Source of the DNA: Narthecium ossifragum
Taxonomy: Eukaryota > Streptophyta > Magnoliopsida > Dioscoreales > Nartheciaceae
Direction of reading: 5' to 3'
Assembly (NCBI GenBank): GCA_963920575.1
Contig: OY986967.1
Coordinates: 6,343,166-6,407,165 of the forward strand
DNA: 64,000 bases
Shown: piece after piece, positions 24,379 to 35,700 of the stretch
Numbering within the stretch: the first letter of the stretch is position 1
Layout of the letters: every line of letters begins with the position of its first letter
Translations under genes and position numbers: made by a program
Notes under the pieces: generated by a model
The model's input: the letters and a program-made list of their open reading frames with translations, nothing else
What the model was told of the DNA's origin: nothing
Database searches by the model: none

Positions 24379-27300
24379 TGAATTAATTCTGGTAGTCTTA
24401 CTCCGAGCGTAACTGGGTCCAATCTGTCCGTAATCTAAAAACTTGTCCAACACGAAAGTTGTAGATTAGGAAGTTCTCCTTCACATCCCGAAGATTTCAT
24501 AATATATGAAGTTATCTGGAATATTCGATGAATAGTCTTCTAAACATCGACGGACCTGTTTTCCAGCATCTGTATATTTGTATATTCTTCAATACTGCTA
24601 CCAATATATCCGGAGTCTCGAAAAGTGCCAACATAAAAGTTGTATCTCTTGAAGTATTATATGACCTACTAAATTTCCAGAATATTTCGACTTATACAGA
24701 ATTTCTGGAGATTATTCTCCTGACATGCAACTATAAATATGAGTATACATATAATAAGTGTGGGGCCCGTGCCCCAAGCACCATTTTTCGGTTGTGCTGG
24801 GGTGATTCTCCACCATTGGATCGAAAGCTTTTCCACCTTCTAATGTAAAGTTATTCTCTCTTCGCTAGCTTTATATGATCTATGATACGACTTGAAAAGT
24901 GTCGTCGCTTAACAAGTCTGACCAAAATTATAATATATTACGGTGCTCTACTTTAACTACTAAGAACTCGTAGATAGTGGTGAGTCCGAGTCGAGTCCAC
25001 AGGGATTTAAGGGATTGAAATTGTAAACTTAGAAAATTTCCTACTAATGAGTTGAGAAAAGATTACAGGTCGAAATTAAACTAAACTTAAACTAAAGGAT
25101 TTATGAATATGAGAGAAAGGACCACAAGATTCTTAATCAGTAACTAAGGATCTACCAAGTCTTCCTAAGATCAGGGCATGCAAACACGATGAATGGCTTC
25201 CTAGTAATTGATAAGTGAATGGCTAGTTCTCCTTATCACTCAGTAAGTTCTGTTTAGGATTCCTTGCTGGCGGGAATATTTAGCTAAATGTCAGTGACCG
25301 AATGATTAGTTACGTTCACTGCTAATGAACCCTCTTACTAGGATGAATTCATCGTAAATAATAATATAAATATGGAGCTAGGTGTACAATCGAGATGACT
25401 TCGCATCTCGATGGCAGAAACTACAAAGGTAAGATGCATGAAGGATTAGAGATGGAACGTAGTGGGACTAGCACTACTATAGTGGGACTAGCACTATACA
25501 ATCCCTAATCACGAAGAAGATTCCATCCGAGATATCATGGGACTAGCATGATCCTCTTATTTGGATGAATCTAATCCAAGCCCTAGCATACACAAGCTCT
25601 AGAATCAAGTGCAAACAAGAACGATTCATACATCCATGAAGAAATCAACACCAAGATATAAGAAAATAGAATCAATCCATAAAAGCCAAATAACCGTGTA
25701 TACAAACCCTAGATCTAAGAATTCCCTAGTAAAAACCCTAGTTTCATCATAAGAATCCAATGGTTAGGGTTTAGCTACTCATCTTCAGGGGTTCATCCAT
25801 CCGTAGAAGTTGATGATCTCCTCCCGCCATTGATCTCCTCCAAAGAATCGTCGAAGAAAAGTGTAGAAAAGATAGGAAAACTCTCGCCAAAAACGTCTGG
25901 AAAAGCCCCCATAAAATCCCTAAACAATGACTACTTATAGCCCAGGAAACAACCTCCCACGGATTAGATCCGAGCCGTCGATTTTTGCCTCTGGCCGAGT
26001 CGGATCGATCGGCCTTTTGGAGTTGGATCGATCCGTCTCCTTAACTTGCTGGTAATGCCCGAGCTGGATCGATCGCGCCATTGGAGTTGGATCGATCGCG
26101 CACATGTTATATGCTACGGCCCGTGAAGGGTCGATCGTACTTGTCAAGTCCGATCGATCCTTATATTCTTGTTATGCTACATCCCGTGCTAGATCGATCT
26201 GTCTTGCAGGGTTCGATCGATCCGGCAGTTGTTCATTGTCCCGTCGCTGGGTGAGTCGGATCGATCGTTCCTGCTGAGTCCGATCGATCCAACTTGGCAA
26301 AATCACCCGAACACTCTTGTTTTAGCTCCAAAGTTGACCTAACTCGTAGCATGGTATGTTATACCAGAAATGGAATAAAAGTAGTCAGTCCAGCATTGCT
26401 CGGGGCCCAACAAAGCCAAATTTGTCGCGCCCCGACCCGCGAAAGCCCAACCGGGCCGGGCGACGGGAACCGGAACCTACAAAACGCGAAAAACAATGCT
26501 GGTGAGGGTTCCCTCTAACCTATTGGTCTCCTTTGCAAATCATCAAAAACCCCCAATTAAAAGACAATATAATTAATGAAACCTCGAACCACAGATTTAA
26601 AACTCAAAAAAGATTTAATATACATAACCTCGAAGAGGGGGGAGTTCAAATACAACGTTACTCCCGTAGGAGACTATCTAACATAGGATAAAAGCTGTAA
26701 AGGATCACCACCTCTCAGACTCCACTTGGCGCCGCCGCACCGCCAACCAACTGCCCGGTAGGGGCTACAGAAGAGGTACTGCCGCCTGCACCTGTAAAAC
26801 GCAGCCCAGGTAGGAGTGAGCACTAAGCTCAGTAGGGATCTACACTGCGACACACAGAAGGAAGAGGGAAACGCAACAGTGTCGCCCTCAAGTAGGACCT
26901 GGGTGTATACAGGGGTCCCATAACCCCACCGCGTGTCCCTGAGGCCTAGGAGCAGCACTCAAAAGTAGGAACAACACTGGCGACACACAAGCAGAGTAGG
27001 CAACTTCACTACTCCCCGGGTCAGCACAGTGGGACACCGGCTACACCTCAGCATCCGACTCAAGGCCGACACGACCTCTACAATCATCAAGCCACAAGTG
27101 CTCCAGTCATCTAAGCCTATCATCGAATCGACTGGACACCACAATTCAAACTGGGTCCAAACAACCCAACCCCGGTCCTAGGGCTAAGTCCGAGCTTCCA
27201 ACCTCGGGACGGCGACCCAAGGATCACCTACGCCCTAACCAATGCAACTAATGCACACAACAACAATGCATGCTATGACATACACAGATAAGAAGCAGGG

Positions 27301-28778
27301 CATGCAACAGTATGTCAAGCATCATATAGGTCTACTGGATCGCTGCAGCGGTACCACCAACCGCTGCCAGCCGATCCGCAGTGGGTCCCGGCATTACGAC
27401 GGTACCACGACCGTCAACCGCGAACTCCTGCAACGGGAAGCAACCCCGAAAACCGCTGATGAATAGTAAACAATATAATATTATATTCCGAAATATAATA
27501 TTATATTCAAACACCCAAAACCTCTACTTAGGGGCTATTTGATCCCGTCGATCCGACTAGTAGGTGTATATACCAGAATCATCATATCCAAAAATCATAA
27601 TCATCCAACGGTTGGATTAACGGGAAAATACAAATCAAAACCCCTAATCAACTCACTTACCAATTTAATTGCTGCAACGCAGCCCTCCAGTAAACAATTC
27701 ATAAAAACTCGTATACAATTCGGAAAAATATGAAATAAGATGGAATGGAAAGATAACGAGTAGATCTACTACTCTTATGTTTATCAAAAGCCAAGATCAT
27801 GTACTCGCCGGCCGGAAAACTCGCCGCAAGCCGGCTGTTTCTCAAGAACAGCAGAAAACCAGAAATCCGAGACTAATCTTGCATAAAACCTACTCAAATC
27901 TCAACGGATTAATATGACACTTAAATCCGTTATTCTAATAGGGATAAGGAATCCAACAAAGCAAGGATCAACAAGATCCAACGGCTATATCTCAAGAAAA
28001 CCCGAAAAGAACATCAGTAGGTATAACTCTACCTAGCTGCGCTTTCGTCGGCTGATTCCTCGCGATTTGATCACCAACAAGCCTCCAAACCACTTCAGGG
28101 ATCTTCCTCTCGTTGTCACGAATCCAACGAGCCTTAGAACGCCGGAAAAGATGGTCGGAGGAGGGAGAACGGAGGTGAGGAAGGTTGGCTGCCGGAACAG
28201 GGGAAAACAGGGCTTCGGGAGAGAAAGGAAGAAGGAAGAAGAACGAGAGGAGAAGGAGGAAGAGGAGGGGAAGAAAAGAAGGGAAAGGGGAGGGGACAGC
28301 CGGGAAAGGGGGGGAAAAGTGAGGGGAGGGGAGGGAAAGTCCCCCCCCCCCCCCTCTGACAGAGGAGAACGACGGCCAGCGGTGGCCATCCTCGCGAAGC
28401 AGAAAAGCCACCGACGCGATTCCGATCGGTCGCTCCAAGGAGCGATCGATCGTTCTCGCCCCGGATCAAAACAAACCGACTCGCTCACGAGCCCGATCGA
28501 TCGTCCCAAGGAGCGATTGATCGCTCAAGGGTCGTCAGCTGCCCAAAGGCAAGCTTTCGCGCGCCCGAGCTGGGATCTTCCGATCCCGGGTTCACCTAGC
28601 CATTCTAAACAAACACTAACACATACAAGGCCAGTGTGTGCACACGCGGGTGTGAAACGAACCAACAAGGCGCAATTTACCAAATTGCCCTTGCGGTCTA
28701 CAACGAGCCACAGTGGTAGAGGGACAGGTCCTCACAAAATTACAGTGGTGTTTTGTGCACTTTTCAAGTCTTATCACA
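24379..28778 (-). repeat. 5' LTR of the Athila-type element, split by a solo LTR
   Basis: The pieces 24379-26422 and 28742-28778 join to 2081 bp and match 8643-10722 (2080 bp), with the same TG/CA ends. The minus-strand TATA lies at 25931-25942. The GATC-palindrome cluster of U3 is at 25990-26290. The interruption is the TGTGAGGAC-family solo LTR. Confidence 0.9.
26423..28736 (-). repeat. Solo LTR, TGTGAGGAC family, 2314 bp, target duplication AAATT
   Basis: On the plus strand it runs from TGTCGCGCCCCGACCC to GGTCCTCACA. AAATT is present at 26418-26422 and 28737-28741, and the uninterrupted Athila LTR at 10680 has a single AAATT at this point. That is direct proof of the insertion. By comparison with the primer-site-bearing relative at 5667-8229, transcription is on the minus strand. 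It contains a GA-rich tract (28190-28340), a run of 14 C near 28340, and GATCGATCG motifs at 28430-28510. Confidence 0.92.
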
Positions 28779-28905
28779 GGATGATTATGTTTTGCTAGAG
28801 TAACCACTACGATTAAAGGGAAACCTCGCCAAAATTTCCGCAGTAGGTTAGGTTCCGTTTCGCGTCGCCCGGCCCGGTTGGGCCTACGTGGGTCGGGGCG
28901 CAACA
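28779..28905 (+). repeat. Truncated terminal fragment of the TGTGAGGAC-family LTR, opposite orientation
   Basis: Its end (GTGGGTCGGGGCGCAACA) is the reverse complement of the TGTCGCGCCCCGACCC end of the LTR at 26423, and the CCCGGCCCGGTTGGGC block also matches. Only about 125 bp remain between the Athila LTR and the copia element. Confidence 0.65.
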
Positions 28906-31850
28906 CCTTACAATCATGTAATATGTTGGATCTATGATATCAAGCTCACTCAATTAGATTGGGTTAGTTGTTTTGGGCTCAATAGACCAACTAGCATGCT
29001 TTATGTTATAATGGTTGGGTTGGGTCATTTTCTAACGTAATGAAAGGAAAACTATTGTCTCTTGTTCTCTTTCTCTTTTTAGAGAGTAGAGAGGTTAGAG
29101 AGGGTTGAGGTTTCATCTCTTGCTCTTATTCTCCATCAAGGCTCCATGGTGTTTGGAGGTGATCTCTCGAGTTCTCCGGGTGTTTGGAGGTGATCTTCAA
29201 AGATGTTCTTTGACAATTGGTTAAAGCTAGAAAATCTTTGTAGGTTATAGTGAAGGTGTGAAGGGATATCGGTTGTGGGATCCATTTACAAATAAAATCA
29301 TCACAAGCTGATATGTACGTTTTGATGAGTCCGAAGTGCTTGTTAAAAGTTTTCACCAAAATAGCAAGCGAGAGGAAGTTCCAAAAGAGGTGGAGTATCT
29401 TGAAATTCAACCAAATGTTGCTATGCGAGAAGATGTTCCTATTGAGCAAGTTGCTAGTGAGGGTGATGAAGAGGTCGATGAAGAGTTTGAAGAAAATGCC
29501 CATGAAGATGAAGAGCATTTTTGAACAACTCTCACCACCACAAGCATCTAATCATCCAAGACGTGATTGGATTGTGCCGGCTAGCTTGGAAGATTGTGTA
29601 GATCCTAAGGCAATGTAAGCATTAGTGACCGAGGATGGTGAAGCAAATTCATACAAAGAGGCTATTGAATGTAGTGATTCTTCTTGTTGGAAGAATGCTA
29701 TGGAAGAGGAAATGGAAGCTCTCCGAAACAAACAAACAGAGGATTTGGTGGTATTACCAAAAGGTCAAAAAGCCGTGGGATGCAAATGGATATATAAGAT
29801 CCAGAAAGGTACTGATGGTAGGATTGAAAGATATCATGCAAGAATAGTTGCAAAGGGCTTTACACAAATGAAAGGTCTAGATTTCTTAAAGATATTTGTC
29901 TTGGTTGTCAACTTGGTTTCTATTTAGTTCGTTCTTTCTCTTATTGTTATGTATCACTTGGAACTTGAGCAACTAGATGTGAAAACGACATTCTTACATG
30001 GAGATCTTGAGCAGGAGGTTTATATGCAGCAACCTCAAGGTTTGGTTGAAGAAGGTAAGAAGAATCTAGTGTGCATGCTCAAGAAGTATGGTCTCAAACA
30101 AGCATCAAGGGAATGTTATAAAAAGTTTGATACTTTCATACTAATTCTTGGATACAAGAGGAGTAATTATGACCATTGTATCTAGTTTATGTTCTTTGAA
30201 GATGGAACTTATTTGATCTTAGTTTGTTATATTGATTACATGCTCATGATTGACAAGAATAAAATTAAGATTGTTGAGCTCAAGGCACAATTGAGAAAGG
30301 CATTTGAGATGAAAGATCTCGGTATGGCTCGATAAATCCTTGGCATAGGGATTCGGCGTGAAAGAAACAATGGCACTTTGTTACTCTCACAAACGATATG
30401 GCACTTTGTTACTCTCACAAACGATTTTCTTAGAGAAAGTACTTGAAAGATTTGATATGAGCAGGGCGAAGCCGGTGAAGACTCTATTTACTCATCATTT
30501 CAAGTTGTCTTCCGAGGAATACCCAAACTCGAAAGAGGAGAGAAAGACGATGGAGAGGATTCGTTATGCAAGCTTGATTGGAAACTTGATGTTTTCCATG
30601 GTATGTAAAAGACTTGATATTGCTTATGCAATTAGTGTGCTTAGTCAGTTTATGTCTAATCCGGAAAAACCTCATTAGGAGCCAGGCAACGTGGGTACTT
30701 CGCTACTTGAGAGGTATTAGTGATTATGTACTTACATTTAGGAAAGATTCTAATGTGATGCATGGGTATGTCGATGCCAACTTTACCAGTGATCTTGAGA
30801 AAAGGAAGTCAAGTACGGGTTATGTGTTTTGCTTTGGGGATGGTCCAATTAGTTAGATGTCAAAACTTCAACCGACGGTTGCATTGTCTACCACCAAGAC
30901 GGAGTATATGGCACTAACGGAATCCAGCAAAGAGGTGGTTGGCTCCAAGGTTTGATGGGTGAGATAGATATAAATTCTAAACCTATGGTTTTGTCATGTA
31001 ATAACATGAGTGCTATATGTTTGGCAAAGAAACCGGTGTATCACAAGAGGACCAACCATATTGAGGTCCAATATCATTACATCCATGAAGTCAGTGAAGA
31101 TGACAAAGTTCCGGTGGGGAGGTTGGAACCAAAAAGAATCTCGCTGACATACTTATGAAGCCGGTTCAAGTAGAGAAGTTGGAGTGGAGTCTAGCTTCTC
31201 TAAGTTAGCAAGTCAAGTTGAAGATTCGACATGGTGGGTTGGCATGGAGGTGACTTTGCTATCAAGGTGGAGATCGTTGGAATTATTTCATTATTCTTTA
31301 ACCAGTTATTCCTTACAATCATGCAATATGTTGGGTCTATGATATCAAACTCATTCAACTAGATTGGGTTAGTTGTTTTGGGCTCACTAGACCAACTAGT
31401 ATGGTTTATGTTATAATGGCTGGGTCGGGTTATTTTGCAACATAATGAGATGAAAACTATTCTCTTGTTTTCGTTCTCTTGTTAGATAGTAGAGAGGTTA
31501 GAGAGAGTTAGGGTTTCAAATCTTTGTCTTCTTCTCCATCAAGGCTCTAAGGTGTTTGGAGGTGATCTCTCAAGTTCTCCAAGGTGGCATTACCAAGGTG
31601 GAAGAGCTTGTAGATTGTGGAGTTAGAAGTGTTGCATGTTGTATTTAATTAGAGATTGGTACTATCATCAAACTCTTGTAATCTCTTGGTTGAAAGTGGA
31701 TTGTTCTCCCTGCCGGGCGCCCATGAATGTAGCCCGTTAGTGGTGAACAACATAAATCTTGTTGTGTTTGTGATTGCTTGGATTTGCCCTCTTTCTCATG
31801 TGTATGTGATTTGTCTACCCAATAACCCAAGACCATTGGAATTTTTCATG
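28906..31850 (+). mobile_element. Degenerate Ty1/copia element with two LTRs
   Basis: The 5' LTR (about 28906-29200) and 3' LTR (about 31275-31850) share a CCTTACAATCATGYAATATG block, GATTGGGTTAGTTGTTTTGG and CTCCATCAAGGCTC. Internal sequence is only about 2 kb, with gag, protease and most of integrase missing. A polypurine-like GTGGAGATCG precedes the 3' LTR. The exact ends of the 5' LTR are unclear. Confidence 0.75.
29260..31200 (+). pseudogene. Copia pol remnant (reverse transcriptase and RNase H)
   Basis: Broken frames in order: the integrase-RT linker (LVKSFHQNSKREEVPKEVEY, an acidic stretch, then RRDWIVPASLEDC), and the RVT_2 reverse transcriptase. The latter has WKNAMEEEMEALRNK, GCKWIYKIQKGTDGRIERY, LDVKTTFLHGDLEQEVYM and KPVKTLF. 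Last is the copia RNase H (HGYVDANFTSDLEKRKSSTGY, then TKTEYMAL). The catalytic YVDD box reads YIDY. At least six in-frame stops and several frameshifts are present, so it cannot work. A 28-bp tandem duplication (GGCACTTTGTTACTCTCACA twice, about 30369-30425) repeats a short peptide. Confidence 0.88.
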
Positions 31851-31859
31851 TACTAAGGA

Positions 31860-32794
31860 GGTTATCATCAGAGAGTTGATCTCTATTGTTCCTTGGTGGA
31901 GGCTTTATTAACTACACAATACTATATAGTTTTCTGGGTATTATTCATGAAGTTCATCCTTAAGTTATTAGCTGCTTATGATCCTATATGAACATTTTTC
32001 TGACTCACTTGAGGGTTTTGGAACTTGGTGACTCTGTGTGACAAGGATATATATATTCATGTGTTTAATGAGTTGAAAAATATGGAAACAAGGTCCACAC
32101 AAATAGTTGTCTTTTGAACCTTCAAAACTCAACATATGATGAACATGAAATGTCGCAAGAGATTCCAAAATATGTAAGTTTTTTGGTTCTAAAATTCAGC
32201 ATTCCATAAAATCTAGATAACTGATGGATTCCTGGGTAATATGATGGATAATTCTAGGCAAGATAGGAAAGCTCAATTTCCACTTTAGCTTTAGTCCAAG
32301 CCAAAAATGAAATATTTTAGCAAGTTTAGTTGTTTTGGCAGTATCGAGTTTGGTTTCAAATATGTTGATGTATGGATTAGTCTAACCAAAATGAAATCAA
32401 GGAATAGGGCTATACCATCTCACAGTTACAAATAAAGAAAATCTTGCCCACTACTTCAGACTTTGTCTATCCTTTAACCACCCAAGTAGCCTGTTGGGAC
32501 CTGGTGACTCTGTATAGTAAGTGGATTATTTGTCAGGTCCTATAAAGCCATCTGATTTAAAAAGCCTTAATCAAATGGACATCCATCCTCCCATTACTAA
32601 ACAAAACATTGAAGTCTGAACCCTGTATAGATGCTTAACTCGATAGTGAGTCACTTGGGAGTTTTAATAGAAAAGGAGAAAAGCATTAAAAGTAGCACTA
32701 ATAAGCAATAAACTGATCACTACGAGCAATTTCATTATTGTCATTCCAATGAAAGTAACAACTTATTCGGTTATGAATATAGTCCTCTTCAATC
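31860..32794. other. Intergenic region downstream of the neprosin gene
   Basis: AT-rich, with no open frame or repeat I recognise. It would contain the 3' UTR and polyadenylation site of the neprosin gene. Confidence 0.5.
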
Positions 32795-35700
32795 TTATCC
32801 TTTACAACCAGCAGGCCCGCCATAGTAGAACATGTAGCCATCACCTTCATAAGCGGGTTCAATACCAATGATGCTGGCAGTGTAGCAATCCTTTCTGTAC
32901 GAGACGTCGTAATTACCAAATTTACCCGGGTCTTGTAGTCTATCATTTTCATCTATGTACTTGATGTTCTTGATGAATGCTGCTCTTTTTCTGCCTTCGT
33001 TTGCAAAGTGGCCACTACCCATCGGTGGGCCCGCAAGATTAGGATTATGTGAAGCATATCCATTCACATGTGTATTAGTTGCACCATTTTTCATATTTCT
33101 AAAAAGTTCCTTTGGCCAGTATCCTATGAATATGACTCTGCCACCATTTGTCTGAAACAATAACCAATTTCCAGTTTTTGGATCCTAACATAATTAAGTT
33201 TAAAGAACACATGTCAGAAATAGTGAAATATATTATCCTAGAAGCGAAATATATTATCCTAGAAGTGATAGCTAATAATTACAAAAAATTATTAATTCCA
33301 AATTTCATGGTAAGCTATAAAAATAACAAGATGCTGAATTTCTTGTTGTTTATGAAATGGGCCGTAGTACTTTATTATGTTCGATCCTAGTTATGATTGC
33401 GAATAAGTTTTCTAATGCTAGCAAAACTAATTTGTAACTTAGTATATATAGTGGGTCTATAAAGGATTTACATACACATGGTTAATACGCAATATTCAAT
33501 GATAAATCTAGAAGTAAAAAGGGGTGTAATTAGTGTCTATATGGAACTTTAGAATAAAAACCTGACTAACAATAAGATTAAGACTTGTATATATGTAAAT
33601 GTCTTTGTGTGTGTATACACACATATATATCTATCTATCTTATAAGGGAATGTTTTATGACAAGGCTTATGGCTCATATATTTACGCATATGTGGCATCT
33701 GTGTTATATAAAAAGATAAGGGAGGATAGAGGGGGTAGTGGGGGTGGGTGGTTAACCATGCCATGTAACACAGGATCCACCTAGTATATATATACACACA
33801 CACTTATACACATGTAAGTTTGAGAGTGTGTAGATATATGTACACATATCAACCTCATAAAACAAAACTTAATATAACGGTTCAAATTCGTTCAAGTTTC
33901 AATCCAAGGGTGGATAACATGGGTTTTGCACATAACTGAAATAAACATGGTTTTGGAGCGTTCACGCTATGTGCAAGATGTAAATCTCCAAAATATCCCA
34001 TGACAGTGGTACTGGAGAGAAACTAGCTTACATATTACTATGCACTCGTGTACTCCTTAATGCTATACATTAATCAATGTATCATAGAAATAAATTCGAA
34101 AAGAGAAATACCGGGGCATTTGTTACGAAGATATGCAATTAATTGCATGCATTGTTACGATGATATACAACTGATTGCATGAATCATCAATGTAAAATAA
34201 GTAATCACAAATTATTCAAAAATGATGAAATTTTATTAATTTACCAAAATATATAGGCAAGTTATCTTAAAACTGCATTAAGTAACAAACAATGCCATTT
34301 TTAGTTGAGATGCATTTGTTTCGTCATACATTAAAAGGTTATTTTCGGTGTCTATTGACTTTTAAATTATCTCCAAGAGTGCTCTATATTATCTCAATAT
34401 TTCTGCATTGCTATCCTATAATGATGGCGAACATATGACTTCAGAGAGGAAACATCCAAGATATCAAGAAAGTATTACGAATACAATCAGATTAAAGATG
34501 TGAAGTATAATTTTGACTAATTATTATGCTATCTTTTCCAGTTACTAAAAGCAGTATGTCATGAAAATACCAATCTAGAAAAATAGCTAAGCAAATGTAT
34601 AGTGAAATAAGTTTGTCTACCTTAGATATACGAAGCGTGATATAATATTGATTTCCACCATAAACGGAAAGTGGTTCTAAGACACTTCCGGGAGTCACAT
34701 GCGGGTCAACTTGTACATAGCCAGGACAATCCTGATCATCGCAGCCTGTCCGTTGAGAACCATCTACCTGATATACATACCCCAAGTCATTCTCAGAGTT
34801 GTTGTTTGAGCTAGCTAAAAATAGGTCAAAAGTAAGTGTTTACTCACAGTCTGCCAATATGTGAAGAGTCGAGTTCGACCATCTCCATATCTATCTGGTC
34901 TTACCTAAAAAGAATTAATATAGCAAATCAAAACTCTGTTGAAATAATCATAGAGTTGCTGGTTGGTATCCTTACAAATCATTACATATGCTAGACAAGC
35001 ACAAGAAACTTGATCTTTTGAAGCAAACTCCAATTGTAAGATACGATAAATAATAACAGATTTCAGTCCCTACCATCTAATTATAACTATATTTACACAA
35101 ATATATATATGCAAATCATGTGATAAAGATCTTACAGTCCATCCGGCTGCTATAGCATCATAATTGGATGCAACTCCAATGCGATTAACAACACCTATAC
35201 CAGTTGCACTTTCTTGACCAAGTATAACTTCTGGAACGCCATGTGCACTTATTTCTGCTTCAATACCATGAAATTTGCCTGGATGTGTAGCGTACCCCGC
35301 ATACTGAGTAGAAAATGTAAATTGCTAATCAATCAAGTATAGTAGAAGTTTGAAATATATATTACAAACAATGTCACGCAATCCCCCATCAAAAAACCCA
35401 ACAAAAAGCGAGACGCGATGTTCCTCAAACAAACAATGCACCTGTGACACAACAATACAGATATAGATTGCTGAACTTAGCAAAACTTATTACACTCAAG
35501 AGGCAAACGATGTTCCCACATCATAGCAAATACCATCTAAATGACATATTACAAACCTCAACTACATGAATGAGAGAACAACTTGTCATACATATTGTTA
35601 CGAGCCACCTGCTCATAAGCTTGGGTAGCTGCTCTTTTACTGGGTCTAGGATAGATAATGACCGGTGAAAGCATGGATCGTTCTTCCACGTTTTGCATAT

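Larger units (their letters stand above)
8643..28778 (-). mobile_element. Athila-lineage Ty3/gypsy LTR retrotransposon, near complete but inactivated, with two nested solo LTRs
   Basis: The order on the minus strand is 5' LTR (28778-24379), leader, gag (24243-22726), protease-RT-RNaseH-integrase (22742-18483), long spacer with an acidic ORF (16888-16335), a third ORF (13910-12531), a polypurine run GTTGGGGGG, then 3' LTR (10722-8643). Removing the two later solo LTRs and their target duplications leaves about 16.1 kb, which is long for the lineage. Lineage evidence is the DLGAS protease motif, FMDD in the reverse transcriptase, gag and pol as one intended frame, and extra ORFs 3' of pol. Lesions are one frameshift and two nonsense codons. 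No target duplication was found: the flanks are TTTCT at 8638-8642 and GGATG at 28779-28783. Confidence 0.85.

Noticed and set aside
27992..28798. Coding frames in the GA/CT-rich tract (RERKKEEERE type)
   Set aside because: A purine-rich low-complexity tract inside a solo LTR keeps several frames open on both strands. A comparable tract lies in the related LTR at 58524-58774.
31700..31760. tRNA-like GCCGGGCGCCC stretch
   Set aside because: No cloverleaf arms or box A/box B pair could be read; it belongs to the copia LTR.
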